The notes under the pieces were generated by a model. That model was given only the letters and a program-made list of their open reading frames with translations. It searched no databases and was not told where the DNA came from. This document shows positions 52,296-63,651 of a DNA stretch of 64,000 bases, in pieces; position 1 is the stretch's first letter; every line of letters starts with the position of its first letter. The stretch spans positions 1,054,001 through 1,118,000 of the forward strand of contig AP026164.1 of NCBI GenBank assembly GCA_030295235.1, in the 5' to 3' direction. Position numbers and translations under genes: made by a program. The DNA comes from Fistulifera solaris (Eukaryota > Bacillariophyta > Bacillariophyceae > Naviculales > Stauroneidaceae).

Positions 52296-53835
52296 ATGTC
52301 ACAAGTTGTCAAAGGGTCTATGGGACAACAACATGCCGCTGGTCAGGTGGAAGTGATGGAACTAACCGCTTCGAGTCAACAGCAGAGGCAAAAGCATGAA
52401 GCTGTGTTACTTGAATTGGCTGCCAAGAAGGTTGCCGCGACGGTGGATGTTCCTACGCTTCCGGATCAAGTTCGCGCTACCTTACGCCAGTTGGGATTGC
52501 CGGTTCGTTTGTTTGGTGAAAACTTGGCGAATGTGCGTGACCGGCTGCGAATGGAACTAGCGCGGAGACAAGTAGGCGCAGAAGAGATTTTGAAACAAGA
52601 GGAACAACTCAAAAGGGATCAATTAGAAGGAGAGGAGGAAGTTACAAAATACACTCGAGCTACGCCAGAGCTAATTGAAGCGAGACAGGCGATGACGGCG
52701 TTTTCCGTTGTTCGTGCCGCGAAACGACTGAATGCCGAGCGTGAACTCCGTTCCTTGGCGTTAATTCAAAGAAAGCGAAACAAATTTGTAAGCGACGAAG
52801 AGCAAAAACAGCACGCGGAAGACGAAAGTGTACTATCCCAGCTGGATGCAAAGTGTATAAAATTATGCAAGCAACTTCGACAAGCCGGCTTGTCTGGATC
52901 TCAATATGGAGACAGTCGTGCACTTTCGTCGATTTGCACGCAATTAGTGGCGGGTGTACCGCTGGTGGTGACGGCGAGTTGGTCCGCAGCAATACATCTC
53001 TGGGATGGGCGTTCCTCTGCCATGGAACCCTTGGGTCAAAAGACTTTGTGTCACGAAGATCGTATCATGGGTCTCAGCATGATGCCCCTCGATCACGACG
53101 AAGCGCTGATAGCGACAGCTTCAATTGATATGACTGGTAAATTGTGGAGAATCACAAAATCAGATGTAGTCATGAACGAAGATAATGAGGAAAGTGGGGA
53201 GCGCAGTGTCTTTAGTATCACCGAAGCTTCACATCTCACAGGTCATGCCGCTCGTCTGTGTAGAACGGCATTCCACCCAATGAAACGGCACGTGGCCACA
53301 ACAAGCTTTGATCATACGTGGAGGTTGTGGGATGTAGAGACTGGGAAGAATATCCTCCTTCAAGATGGTCATTGGAAGGAATGTTACGGAGTCGGATTCC
53401 ATCCTGACGGTAGTCTCTGTTCGACTTCGGACTTTGCGGGGATCGTTCACGTATGGGATCTTCGAACAGGGAAGTCAATCAAGCACTTTATGGGACATGC
53501 GAAACGGGTACTCAATACTGAGTTTCACCCAAACGGGTTCCAATTGGCCACATCTGGTGACGATGGCACTATCAAAATCTGGGATTTGCGCAAAGGAAGA
53601 TGATTACCAACATACCTGCACACTCCGATTTGATCACCAACACTCGTTTTAATTCAACAGGAGAATACATGGTGTCCTCCTCTTTCGATGGAACAGTTTG
53701 TCTTTGGGGGCGAGGGATTGGAAAATGCTAACCCGATTGCATGGCCATGATGGGAAAGTCAGTGGTGCTGATATACTAGAGGATCACTCTATTATATCGT
53801 GCGGTTTTGACAAGACGCTTAAATTATGGAGCTAA
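52296..53835 (+). CDS. PRPF4: PRPF4 (Prp4), U4/U6 snRNP WD40 protein (two frame steps)
   Basis: About 513 residues. The N-terminal half has the Prp4 splicing-factor motif (DVPTLPDQVRATLRQLGLPV; GENLANVRDRLRMELARRQ), then a helical linker (TRATPELIEARQAMTAFSVV) and at least six WD repeats (TASIDMTGKLWRIT; TTSFDHTWRLWDVETGK; TSDFAGIVHVWDLRTGK; SGDDGTIKIWDLRKGR; SSSFDGTVCLWG; CGFDKTLKLWS). Prp4 binds Prp3 and PPIH in U4/U6. The frame loses one base near 53596-53600 (GGAAGATG) and one G in the run 53706-53710; both fall at places where the next WD repeat resumes exactly. Length becomes a multiple of three after both. Confidence 0.9.
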
Positions 53836-54281
53836 TTGATTAAAGAGAATTAGTCTGTCCGTGTGGGAAACACGCAACTTGTAATCTTCACACTTCCCAG
53901 TTTTTACTACGAACTGCAGCAAGAATGGGCACCTAAAGCATTCTGTTTTGTCACAATCATTCACGACAACAACATGGATGAAGCCGCAAACTTAGCTTGA
54001 AAGTTTTACTTTTGCTTGTTTTCTAGAAAGTAGGGAGTATTTAATCATACGGGGTAGAAAAATTACCATTACACACTTTTCCGGGACTGGAATATTGTTG
54101 ATTCACAAGAAAAGTTATCTACACTTCACACTATAAACCGTGTTCGACCGAGATTACAAAGAGCAGAATAGGGCGCTCATCGACAAGGTAACGGTAAGGT
54201 CGGCCTAACAGGATTGATGAAAGCGTTTATATCGCTTCATTCGTAAAGCCCTATTATAATGATTACGATTGAACTTTCAAA
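53836..54281. other. intergenic, no gene seen
   Basis: AT-rich spacer downstream of PRPF4 and upstream of the methyltransferase gene. No motif stands out. Confidence 0.5.
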
Positions 54282-55959
54282 ATGGAGTCCGCATCAACGG
54301 TACACGCACATCCACAAGCAAGGGAGCTTGGGAGCACGGTAATGCTGCGTGGTAGAGAAAAGCGTCGCCACCTTGCAGCTTCAGCAATCGACTTGCGAGA
54401 CCCATTTGAACTTATTTCACTTGCTGTTCGTTTTGATGAAAGCACTGAAAACGAGTCTCTTTTAAGGACGCCGCTGGAGAGAGGAAGCTTTTACGATACG
54501 CAGCAATTTGTTGAAGTTCTCGAGTTCTTGCGAGAGCAAACAAAGCCCCATTCAAAAAAGCACACAACAATCACCATTTCTCGAAAAGAATCAGTTTCTT
54601 GCAGTAGCGCCGATAATATTGTCGGGTGTGTTATCCACTATTCAGTGTCAGCGCGAGTTGTCTGATAAGTGTCCTTATTCTATGAGTCTTTCATCGGAGC
54701 TTGTCACGGCGTGCCAAACCATGCGGCACGCAGCGCTATCAAGACTGCGTACAAAAAAAACAAAGAGGACGTACGCAGCGAGTGATTATCCCCTTTTTCT
54801 GTGTTACTGTTCTCATCACTATTTACGTGGGAAGTTTGCTAGAATTGAAAGAGCTCGTATCAAAATTGGGTTTTGTTGATTCGTGCAAGGAGGCCGGGCT
54901 TCACGCTGATAATGCTACGAACGAATACTATGATAAAATTTGTCGCATCTCCGACGCATTTCTTTGGGATCAGTACAAGGCATACTCGTTGAAACTTGAC
55001 GGGTCGTGTTCTATCGGGGAGGGTCTATGCAATCACAACATTTTACGCGACCGTTATAGAGAAGCTCCATTTTCGATGCACGCCTCCCTTTCACGGGAAT
55101 TGATTACGTTGGAAGAGATCGAATCGAGTTCTTTTCAGAATTTATTGCAGGTTTAAGTAAAAGGACCAGGACAAAAGAAAAACTAGACATTTCGTGGTTG
55201 GGTGACACAAACGTAAACAGAGCGCTGGTTAAAGCACTTCGAGAATATTTACCTTCTAATACACATCTCTCTGTTCTGGATGTCGGTTGTGGTGTCGGTG
55301 GTACTCTGTATCCTCTCCTTTCCACTTATGCATCAACTGCTGAAACGAACAGAATCTTTCGCTATTACGGAATATCTTTGAGTGAGGCAGAAATCCATTT
55401 CGCACGGCGCTTAGCCTCATACCATGACGTTCCCGCCGATGTGGCAGTTTTTGAGCAAAAAAACTTTGACGCTCCTTTGCCCCTTGCTACTTTCACGGCA
55501 GTTCTGGCTGTTGAATCCCTCTCGTACAGTCCGGATATCGAAGCAACGCTGTCAAATTTGCTTAAGTCAGTACAAATTAGGGGACTTGTGATTATTGTTG
55601 ATAAGGTTATTGCTGCAAAACCACAACAGTCATCAGCGGGTGCTGATCCGCAGTTTCAAGCCTCGTCTTTCTCGCATACTCAATGGATGACAGCGATTAA
55701 CTATGTGGGGTGTAGGCTCGAGCTCGCCCGCGACCTTAGCTTAGAATACGAAGTATTGTCGAACGAGCGTTTTGATCCGTTTCCTGTATATTGGCACTAC
55801 CGGATTCCGTTCTTGTGGGCATCAAAGGGCTCAGTAGGTCGCCGTGTTGTGGAGTTGACAAAGGATCTTGTTGATGTGGTTAGAGAAAAGGCACGGAGAC
55901 GTGAAGCTTTTCGGACGGGTGATGCAACATACAATATGTACATTTGCCGCAAGTTGTAA
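54282..55959 (+). CDS. membrane-anchored class I SAM methyltransferase (three frame steps)
   Basis: About 558 residues over four open frames. The first ~160 residues are polar; a single membrane helix follows (VIIPFFCVTVLITIYVGSLL), then a helical region (YYDKICRISDAFLWDQYKAY) and the methyltransferase domain with motif I LDVGCGVGGTLYPLL and the later FTAVLAVESLSYSPD. Typical of SAM-dependent methyltransferases acting on lipids or small molecules. Frame steps: +1 in the A run 54554-54559, +1 in the A run 54753-54760 and -1 in the T run 55070-55073; the net length then fits one frame. The stretch after the third step (FTGIDYVGRDRIEFFSEFIA) joins smoothly to LDISWLGDTNVNRALV. Substrate unknown. 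Confidence 0.78.
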
Positions 55960-56658
55960 TTCAAAGGAGAACTTATTGATTGCTTTGGAGTGACCCTTGC
56001 GACGAACTAGGTGGTCAGCTTTTCAGCGGCAGAAGTATGTTGTGATAACATACCGCGCCGTTCCGGCTCTCTGAGTTACAAAAACTTAGAGCTTGGAACA
56101 AGGTGGCGCCGCCACAAAGTTTGGTGTCGACGCGCACTTACCAAATAGCCTCTTAAAGCGGCAAAATGATGATAGCATTTCAGGTGCGGCGAGAGCTTGA
56201 AGGACGAACAAGGTTATGACGTGGTGTTACTTGAAAGTTCTGGTGTTTTATTTCGGGAATTACTTTGTAAATTTTAACCCAATTGCTCATGACAACTCTA
56301 ATAAGGCCTTTTGAGAAATAACTGGACATTGGTTCATATTCACCCGTGCAAGCGATAGCATATTGACGGTTCAGTCGCATCTGGCTAAAGCATGCATTGC
56401 TTACAAAGACCTAAATTGTTAGAGGGGTGACAGAAATTCAGTCGTGAAGAAGATGTCCACATTTTATGGCCACAGTGAAATTTCCGCCTCACGAAAACGT
56501 CACGAACACTAACATGGCTTCATCGTAAATGAATGAGACGAAGCAAAGATCATCAAAGATGTTGAATATAAAGTAATGTTACTCTTTGTTGACTTCACGA
56601 ATCGCTTTGTTACGTATTAAGTGTGTTTTGGAAAGAATCGTTTAGTGACGGATTCACC
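55960..56658. other. intergenic, no gene seen
   Basis: 700 bases without a supported feature; a 66-codon minus frame at 56180-56380 has no recognisable content. Confidence 0.45.
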
Positions 56659-57818
56659 ATGGTGTACAAGGCATTTCTTTGTCGAGGGGCACTGCTTCTG
56701 TTTACCTTTTCGGGCGTGAAATCGCAATTTTTCGATCCCCCCACTCTTGGAAAAACATCGAATAATTATTTTGGATCTAAAACTTCCTTTGCAGTCAAAC
56801 CCCAGCCCTCGCAGCAACAATCACATCCAAGGTACGGAAAACCTGCCGCCACGGAACAAGTTGGCGATCAAGAAACGAGGGATATGATCAACTCTTTTTT
56901 GGCTAGAGAATCGAGAAATTCGTTTATTGGTAAGGTTTTGTGCTCCAATCTGTGATGCTTTTTCCAACTCACAATTGTGTGTATCATGTCAAGCTAAGGT
57001 ATACGGGATATTGGCAGCTCAACTCATTTTCACGGCTTTGTCGGTTACGGTTTTCGGAATATATCCAGCGATAAAGCAATGGATTCTCGGTTCCGGAATG
57101 GGCATCTACGCCCCGTTGGTATGCGCACTAATCTCTCTCTGCACTGTACTGGTCATGACCTTCAGCACCCATGCAAGACGGTCCTCGCCGCTGAAATATT
57201 ACCTTCTTGCTCTCTTCACGTTTGGAGAAGCAATAAGCGTCGGTTTTGTGACAAGTTTTTATAGATTTCGTTCGGTTGTAACGGCAATGCTTGCAACGGC
57301 GCTTGCGACAACTGCTATTTCTGTCTACACTGTTAGACAAAAGAATCCAAAATATGATCTGACACAATGGGGGCGGCTTTGTCATCGTAAGTATCACGGC
57401 TCTGTTCGGTTCTGCAGTGCGCCTTGTTCTTTTACTCAAACATCCTTCAAAGTTGCGGTTTGGTATTTGTTACTCTTTCTTTTGTCCAACTGTTGCAGAG
57501 TTTTGCCCCTATTCCTACTATTATCCCGTTTAATGATTCCCTGTTTGCTTTTTTTAGGAGCGTGCATGTTTTCATTCTACCTTGCACATGACACCCGCCT
57601 AATCATTGCCGGAAAGCATAGCAAGTATCGGATGAATAAAGAGGACTATGTTTTTGGTGCTCGTAAGTGACCAAACGTTTTATGGCACTATTTATCATTT
57701 GTGTATTTCTTCCTCAACTCACAATATTTATGTCTTGACAGTGACTCTGTACATGGATATCGTATCCTTATTCTTGCAACTCCTGGACCTTCTCGCGGAT
57801 AAAGACAACAAAAAGTGA
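56659..57818 (+). CDS. Bax inhibitor-1/TMBIM family membrane protein (two frame steps)
   Basis: Four exons, 56659-56929, 56994-57416, 57499-57662 and 57742-57818, about 310 residues. A signal peptide (ALLLFTFSGVKS) and a polar region lead to KVYGILAAQLIFTALSVTVF and further membrane segments (YAPLVCALISLCTVLVMTF; TFGEAISVGFVTSFY; ACMFSFYLAHDTRLIIAGKH), ending with ALTLYMDIVSLFLQLLDLL, the usual BI-1 C-terminal layout including the loop DTRLI. BI-1/TMBIM proteins are ER or Golgi calcium-leak channels that limit cell death. One surplus G in 57369-57373 and one surplus T in 57549-57555 must be removed; the third intron has GTAAGT/CAG borders and the second uses a less typical GTGCGC donor, so that border is less certain. 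Confidence 0.78.
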
Positions 57819-58605
57819 CCAAGAAGATGTCATCATTGATACGATTTGACGCTCAAGTAAGGAAGCTGTATGGAGGTTACGGAGTATTTATTAGGATTGG
57901 GGTTCGTCCTGCTTCTGCTCATCTTTTTTTTACTCCTTATTTTTTGTGAGTAACTTTAACCGGATGCTTGCACAGTACGAGTACGAGGCAGTGCAAGATT
58001 TGGTTCCGATTACGGAAACGGCGTTAAAATTCTGCCTCGTCGTTGATGCTACGTAGAATCTTGTACTTGTACATGAGGCAGAATTTTAACGTCCTCTCCC
58101 GATACGGTATTGGTGTTGTAGGTGTGATGTCCAAACTAAAGTATACCAGGTAGTGCGGCGAGCGGCGTTTGCGATTGCGTCTCTAGGTACAGCTTTACGC
58201 AGTGTGATAAAGCTCGTTCAGTGTCTCATGACTCCGTCCCGGAGTCCTTGTATAAGGTTCTATAAAGTTGAAAGTGGAGCTTAACGCTTTGCTATAAATT
58301 TCGTTTAAATGAAAATTGTCTTCGTTGTATCGTCTCTACTAATTTGCATCTTCATAATTTCTTCATTCCCAGTCCATTTTTTCAGCGTTGTCCACGCGAA
58401 ATGGTGCAATAAATCCAAAAACTCCGGTGGCCCCGCACCTCGCCTTGCAAAGCTTCGATGTCGAAAAAACCGGCATTAGCAAGACGAAAAAGGAGCAAGT
58501 AGATGGTCAAGGCACCACATTTCCCATGACAAAAGCAACAGTTTTACCAATCTTACGGTGTAACTGCGTCCTCATTGTCTTTGCTCGCGAATAGTACAAT
58601 TGCAG
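57819..58605. other. intergenic with an inverted repeat and a possible upstream exon
   Basis: Contains the 17-bp inverted repeat listed separately and a TACCAGGTAG word near 58144. A short frame with a signal-peptide-like start at about 58309 and an open frame at 58388-58594 may be upstream exons of the Ser/Arg-rich gene, but no splice model was convincing. Confidence 0.4.
58022..58091. repeat. 17-bp inverted repeat with 36-bp loop
   Basis: Arms CGTTAAAATTCTGCCTC (58022-58038) and GAGGCAGAATTTTAACG (58075-58091) are perfect reverse complements. The flank also has related pieces (GAGGCAGTGCAAGATT at 57985 and AATCTTGTACTTG at 58057), suggesting a larger, imperfect hairpin element. No coding content. 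A MITE remnant or an RNA hairpin are both possible. Confidence 0.7.
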
Positions 58606-60179
58606 ATGAATTTTTCGAGCGGAGGGAGGGGAGAGCAAGGAGGAAGAGGTCCTATTCCGAGGCTATCATCTGGCGAACAGTCTTCCCCGGAGGAGTCGTC
58701 TCCCAACAAAGCCATCAAGCCAAAATTCACGAGAGACAGTAGAATCAGTCCTTCTAAATCGTTTCAGAAGAGGATATCACAAAAGAGGGCGAGCCCATCG
58801 GCACAAAGTTTCGAAGCGATGAAGCTATCTCTTCTTCTTCCTCGAAAGAAGATGTACTTGAAAACGACACGAAGCCCCTTTTTTCATCTCAGTTAAGAAA
58901 AGCTTCCATTGGATCAAAGTCTGATGTTTCGCGTAATTTTGCGACTTTTGATGAAAAGGATTTACGGTTTGCTGGTCCTAGATCAAAAGACTTTTCGCCC
59001 GACCATGATATAATTTCAGTGTCACGGTCCACTCGAACAAGCGAAGATACGAAAATAACTAACTATCGATTTGCTGCCACACAAAGACGAACGCGCTCGC
59101 TGGATGGAACAGCCATTGACGAGATTTTCAGTCATGAGATTCTGTCTACAATGGCAAGAAGGACAAAAAGTGAAGACGAGGTTGTCGATAACGCACGACG
59201 ACCCGTGAGAAGTACTGGGGGGAGACGGTCATCGAAAGGTGAGAGCCCAGAAAGAAGAATACCGTCAAGATCATTTCGAACTTTGGTTCGGCGAGATCTT
59301 GTGTCTTCTAATGATTTTGTGAAGGAGCGAGAGCGTTTTGGTGGTTCCGATAGAACAAATGATGAGGAAGGCCGTCGATCAAGTTTTTCGAGTCCAGCAC
59401 GAAGTACAACAGGTAACTCAGTCGCAAAAATGCTTCGCAGTTCCAGCACTGGTGAGTTTTCCAATGGTTCGCTAATTGGTGGAGACGTTGCTTCGATCGG
59501 TTTGAACCAGGGGGGAGAACGCGATGTGCCTCTAGTTGACACTATTCCTAGTGCTTTGCGGACTCCGGAGAAAAGATATCGACGACAGCGTGTTGCATTA
59601 CCAGCGTTTCTGTTCGATCCAATTTCTAGCGACAAATCGCCTGGAACTAAAACTCCTTTTGCGACAAAGTTAATGGAGAGTACAAGCTCGGACTCGAGTG
59701 AGCAACGTCTCGCACGAAACAATGAAGGAGTCGATGTTCGCTTTCAAGCAAATTTGCCTTCGTGCCCATCGGTTTCAACTTTTCTTGCTGATTCATGCGT
59801 GGTCTTATTTGACGGGGCACCTAACTTGCCGCAGAGAACTGTTGATTGCGAGGATGATCTTGAGGCTGCTGAGCTGGAGCTTCCGAGGGTAGACGAATCA
59901 GGACCTAAGTCGGATGCGCCATTGCTCTTCATATCGTTTTTCTCGAACGAAGAAAACGATGAAAGGAGTTCAATCACTATCGAATCTTTGGATGATGACA
60001 ATAAATCGGTCAGCTCTTACTGTCCCTCAATTGCAGACTGCATTTCGACTGGTAACTCAATGGCTGACGAAGCGCCAAAAATGCCTGGACGCGGGGTTTC
60101 GCAGCTTAGCATGGAAAGTGGAAATGCATTAGGTGCGATGGACGACGATAAGTCCGCTCATGAGTCGCACCCCGAATAA
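58606..60179 (+). CDS. Ser/Arg-rich, probably disordered protein (one frame step)
   Basis: About 524 residues from an ATG at 58606. Low-complexity throughout: SSGGRGEQGGRGPIPRLSSG at the start, many RS and SP sites (SKGESPERRIPSRSFRTLVR), and acidic patches near the end (DCEDDLEAAELELPRVDESG). No folded domain seen. One T is missing at 58762-58764; after it SEEDITKEGEPIGTKFRSDE reads on into the long frame ending at 60179. Possible 5' exons lie further left. Many potential phosphorylation sites; a signalling-scaffold or RNA-related role is only a guess. Confidence 0.55.
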
Positions 60180-60322
60180 AGAGTTTTGGATTTAAAATGA
60201 AAACTAAGCGAGCTATGTACTGTCCTTTTTGTCCGATCGCTTTGTGAAACAATATCTTTGTATCTTTTATGTTCCCATGTATCATAAAGACGGATGGTCT
60301 ATGCTCCAAGAAAGCAACAACG

Positions 60323-60931
60323 TTACCAGTTGTATTGCCATTTACTTGTATCTCCGCCGAGACGTTGCTGTATGTGTGACGCAGATTCTGTCGCTTCGAC
60401 TCGCGTCAATGAATCCTTGTGCAATCTATCCTGGTCTTTGACAGCTTGTAGAACCGAATGAATATTTGTTTCTAGCACCATACCACCCATCACAATTTCA
60501 TCTAACACATAGTGAACCTGTAAGGAGATAAAAAGTTAGGAGATTTCAATAAATACGCCGAAGGACAAATCCCTGTCACGTACTCTGTCGGAATGAAAAA
60601 TCAAATCAAGCTCGCAAACTGACTCGAAGCACCGATCTAAGGACTCCACAAAGACTTGAATAAGGTCCAAAATTCCTAGGTCGGACTCTTGACTATCAAC
60701 GGCAAACACAAAGAAGAGTGTTGCGTAATGGCGGTATATCAATTTGATATTGTCTCCCCATTCAGGAATGGCTCCTTCCAAGTAATTGCAAAATGAATCT
60801 GGTCTTGCAGCGACTTGTTGAAAGACTCTACGAATGACGTTCTGTTGTAAAGATTCAGACTCGACTGACTGGTAAAACTTTACAAGGCGAGGCTTGCCAT
60901 GATTGTTGACTATTATTATTCCCTTGATCAT
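60323..60931 (-). CDS. AP3S: AP-3 complex sigma subunit
   Basis: Two exons, 60931-60584 and 60517-60323, intron GTACGT/TACAG, 180 residues. MIKGIIIVNNHGKPRLVKFY, the IKLIYRHYATLFFVFAVDSQ core, ESDLGILDLIQVFVESLDRC and, across the splice, DRVHYVLDEIVMGGMVLETN match the AP-3 sigma (AP3S) longin-type subunit closely. AP-3 sorts membrane cargo from Golgi/endosomes to lysosome- or vacuole-like organelles. The start is set at the conserved MIK; the frame is open 17 codons further upstream. C-terminus shorter and less conserved (QRLGGDTSKWQYNW). Unbroken. Confidence 0.93.
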
Positions 60932-62123
60932 GGCGTCGTCGCTCACTTGTCTCTTTATTACACTTGAGCGGCTTTTATTCACTCAGTATTGTAATTTCGC
61001 AACAACAAAAAGTTTACGAAATATCAAAGGAGTCGCTTTGCTCTGAATTCCAAGAAAGATTGAGTAAGAGATCGTTAATTCCGATCAAAAGGTTTCTTAG
61101 TTGCACGAAAATGAACGTGAAAAGCGATGGGCAACTAATTGGCACAAGTATTTTTAGCCGAAAAACACGGTTAGTTGTAGCAACAAAACAAGTGTGAGCT
61201 TCCAGTACTAAAGGGTATTTCGGAACGGTACTCCAAACTAATTCTTTGTCGCAGTGTGTTTTCCAATGTCGCATAGGATACACGGACACATTGCTTGACA
61301 GATTGAACTCTTGTTGAGACACTCGTGATTCAATGATGAGAAAGCTTTACAGTGAGTGAAGAAAATTCTAGACGCTTTTCCTTGAACGAAACAAATAGGA
61401 AGAAAAAAACGCATCGAACCAACACCATTTTATCCAGGGACGCACATTATCTTGAGATACACAAGCACAAAGTCTTAGGTACAAACTTACCAATCACTTA
61501 ACTGAATACAAAGTAGCAGTGGTGGCGAAACGGAGCTTACAGTTTGTAACTAACGAACCGTAAGGTTTACCGTCGAATTTAGTAATGAAAATTAGTGTAT
61601 TGTATTAGCTATCAACTCCTGATGATGAAACGTAGTGAGCACGAACCCATATTCTGGCTTGCGGAAACTAGCTGCTTCATGGCTCAAATGGCAGTCGCGG
61701 CCAAAAGCGGCTGGCCATTTGGGTCTACAATGGGAGACGGGAGACTAGGGTTAATATTGTTTTTGCAGAGAGAAATTTTCAGAAACTTTGTCTTACAAGG
61801 TCCTGTGCTTTTCTCGGTGCCTACTTAGCCTAAAACTAAACAATCTTTTAAGAGAAAAAAATCACTTATCTCGTTGCGTCTTTGTGCTCGTAGGTAGCTC
61901 ATCTTCGTACATCTCTATGGTCGTTGATAACGCATGTGTTACATCTCTAGCTCCGCCGCAGATCGAATCAAATCAATGCTCGAACGAACATCTTGGCTGT
62001 TTTCTCTCAATAAGAGACGATAATGTGGTGGGAAAGGGAAATGGACGATGAGCGTTCATGGTCGACGAGCGCTGTCTTTGTCATGCGAGACAGTCCTTAT
62101 CCAATGGATGCTTTGTAAAACAT
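60932..62123. other. 1.2-kb gene-poor region with a dispersed repeat
   Basis: Holds dispersed repeat copy B (61103-61353). Beyond it only short unsupported frames (61595-61828, 61788-62051, 62058-62291). Confidence 0.5.
61103..61353. repeat. dispersed repeat, copy B
   Basis: Same-orientation partner of the repeat at 51875-52110, with the anchor words at 61103, 61221, 61245 and 61344. It lies upstream of AP-3 sigma. Identity looks low outside the anchors, so the copies are old. Confidence 0.65.
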
Positions 62124-63175
62124 TCAATCAACTCTGAATTCTTGAAGTGCCTTGAAATATTCTTCGTCAATCTTGCCTTCGCCGTCCTCTCCGTCTTCAG
62201 GATCGTATGTTACTCTGGGTTGATATTCTGGATAGTCTCGCCAGCTTATTGCATCCTCGACTCGCGCTTCATTCCATGGTATAGATACTAAAATGTCTCG
62301 AAGACTCCGTTCAACAATATCAAGACAAAAACTGCTTCATATGGTTCCAGTACTCCCAGCATGAATTGCAGCTCGTCCAGTGCCTCTTGGGCATCCGCCA
62401 AAGCCCCACAATGTCTCCACGCACAGGATCCCCAATCAAAGCCAACAATACCTTCCCCCGACTCTCGAATCAATGGCTCATCGATTGCCCGTCGCAGGAA
62501 GCTAGCGGCTGGTTCCAGCTGAGTCAATGGCTCGGAGATAAGTTCAAGGCGAATCAATTCCCATTGATAGTCGTCGGCCAATCCTTTTAATCTCGTCACA
62601 CATTTCAAACATTTTAGCACAGTACTGATTGCCTGCTGTTGATCCATCGTTGTTGATACACTGTCTCGCCACCGACGAACTCTATCTTGTCGATGCGTCA
62701 ACATAACTTCGTTGTAAGAAAGAATTCGATCATTGAGCTCATCTTGGTGACGGAGACCCGCGCGTTGTTCGCGTCCAAAACCCAGTCCGTGAATGGTATG
62801 CGCCCCGAATGTGTGTTCCCAATTTTGCGATGTTCTGTGTCTGGATGGCAAAACATTCGTGCATAGCAAATCCTCCCAGGAAATGAATAATAATGCCATT
62901 AAGGTAGATTGGAGTATAAATAATGACAATGGCGCGATCAATTTGAACCGTTGAATGAACTTGGAAGTCTCCAGATCTGTTTGTAAAGTCAATTGGGATG
63001 ATCGTTCTTCTGAGAACGGAGATTTTGAGAAGTACAGAAATCGTCGTCTTCTTCGCGATTGCCAAGACGAAGACGCAAATGAGAGGCCCCATTGAAATGA
63101 TGCTTCGACCGAGGGAACTTTTAAAGATAGCACCGTCGCGCTCACGCTACAACACAGCGCTTGACTCGCTCGCAT
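62124..63175 (-). CDS. unknown single-pass membrane protein (one frame step)
   Basis: About 350 residues. The N-terminus has a Ser/Arg-rich region (SSSWQSRRRRRFLYFSKSPF) and a membrane helix (LIAPLSLFILQSTLMALLF). A helical middle follows (YNEVMLTHRQDRVRRWRDSV; RLELISEPLTQLEPAASFLR) and a C-terminal part with ALADAQEALDELQFMLGVLE. One T is missing in the run that reads as five A at 62327-62331; after it LDIVERSLRDILVSIPWNEA continues to an acidic end (YFKALQEFRVD) and a TGA at 62124-62126. Without that step the frame would stop at 62288. No family recognised. An organelle membrane location is possible from the basic, Ser-rich start. Confidence 0.6.
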
Positions 63176-63651
63176 CTTTGGGGCAAATTGTTGAACCTAA
63201 CCAGAAATCAAATAATGCTTGGTAAATGACGAATGAATAAGAAGGGACGGGAAGAAATAAGTTTTCTTTTTCGTCATTGCGCAGCCTACCTCCAATGGCG
63301 TTAGGGGTTAGAGGTTAGGTTAGAGATCCAAGTCGTAAGTCGTAAGTCGTACAGTACTAAGTCGTACCAGGTAAGTCGTAGATACGGAGTATAATATTAT
63401 GTCGGAATCTGGAATCTTTTTCCACCGAATCTACAAGTATCGCGGGGGGAGAAACGACCTCCACGTCTTGTACTTTCTTTGAGATAGACACACCTCCCCT
63501 CAATCAACCTCAACGGATTGAAACGCAGGCGAACAAGACAAGCAAATCGAAACCCCTTGCATTTGTTGTTCATGGACATCTCGTATCTTGTAAATCAATT
63601 TCAATTCTTCCTTTCTATTTCATAAAAAGCTACTGCGTGAAACAGTGAATC
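63176..63651. other. intergenic with short repeats
   Basis: Contains a telomere-like patch (GGGGTTAGAGGTTAGGTTAG, about 63304-63323), then AGTCGTA repeated several times to about 63380, and one GTACCAGGTAA word (63365). Forms the divergent upstream region of the two flanking genes. Confidence 0.5.

Noticed and set aside
58309-58480. Signal-peptide-like short frame upstream of the Ser/Arg-rich gene
   Set aside because: It stops quickly and could not be joined by convincing splice sites; kept only as a note in the spacer entry.
59132-59722. 196-codon minus ORF
   Set aside because: Antisense of the Ser/Arg-rich gene, whose forward frame is longer and has a coherent composition.
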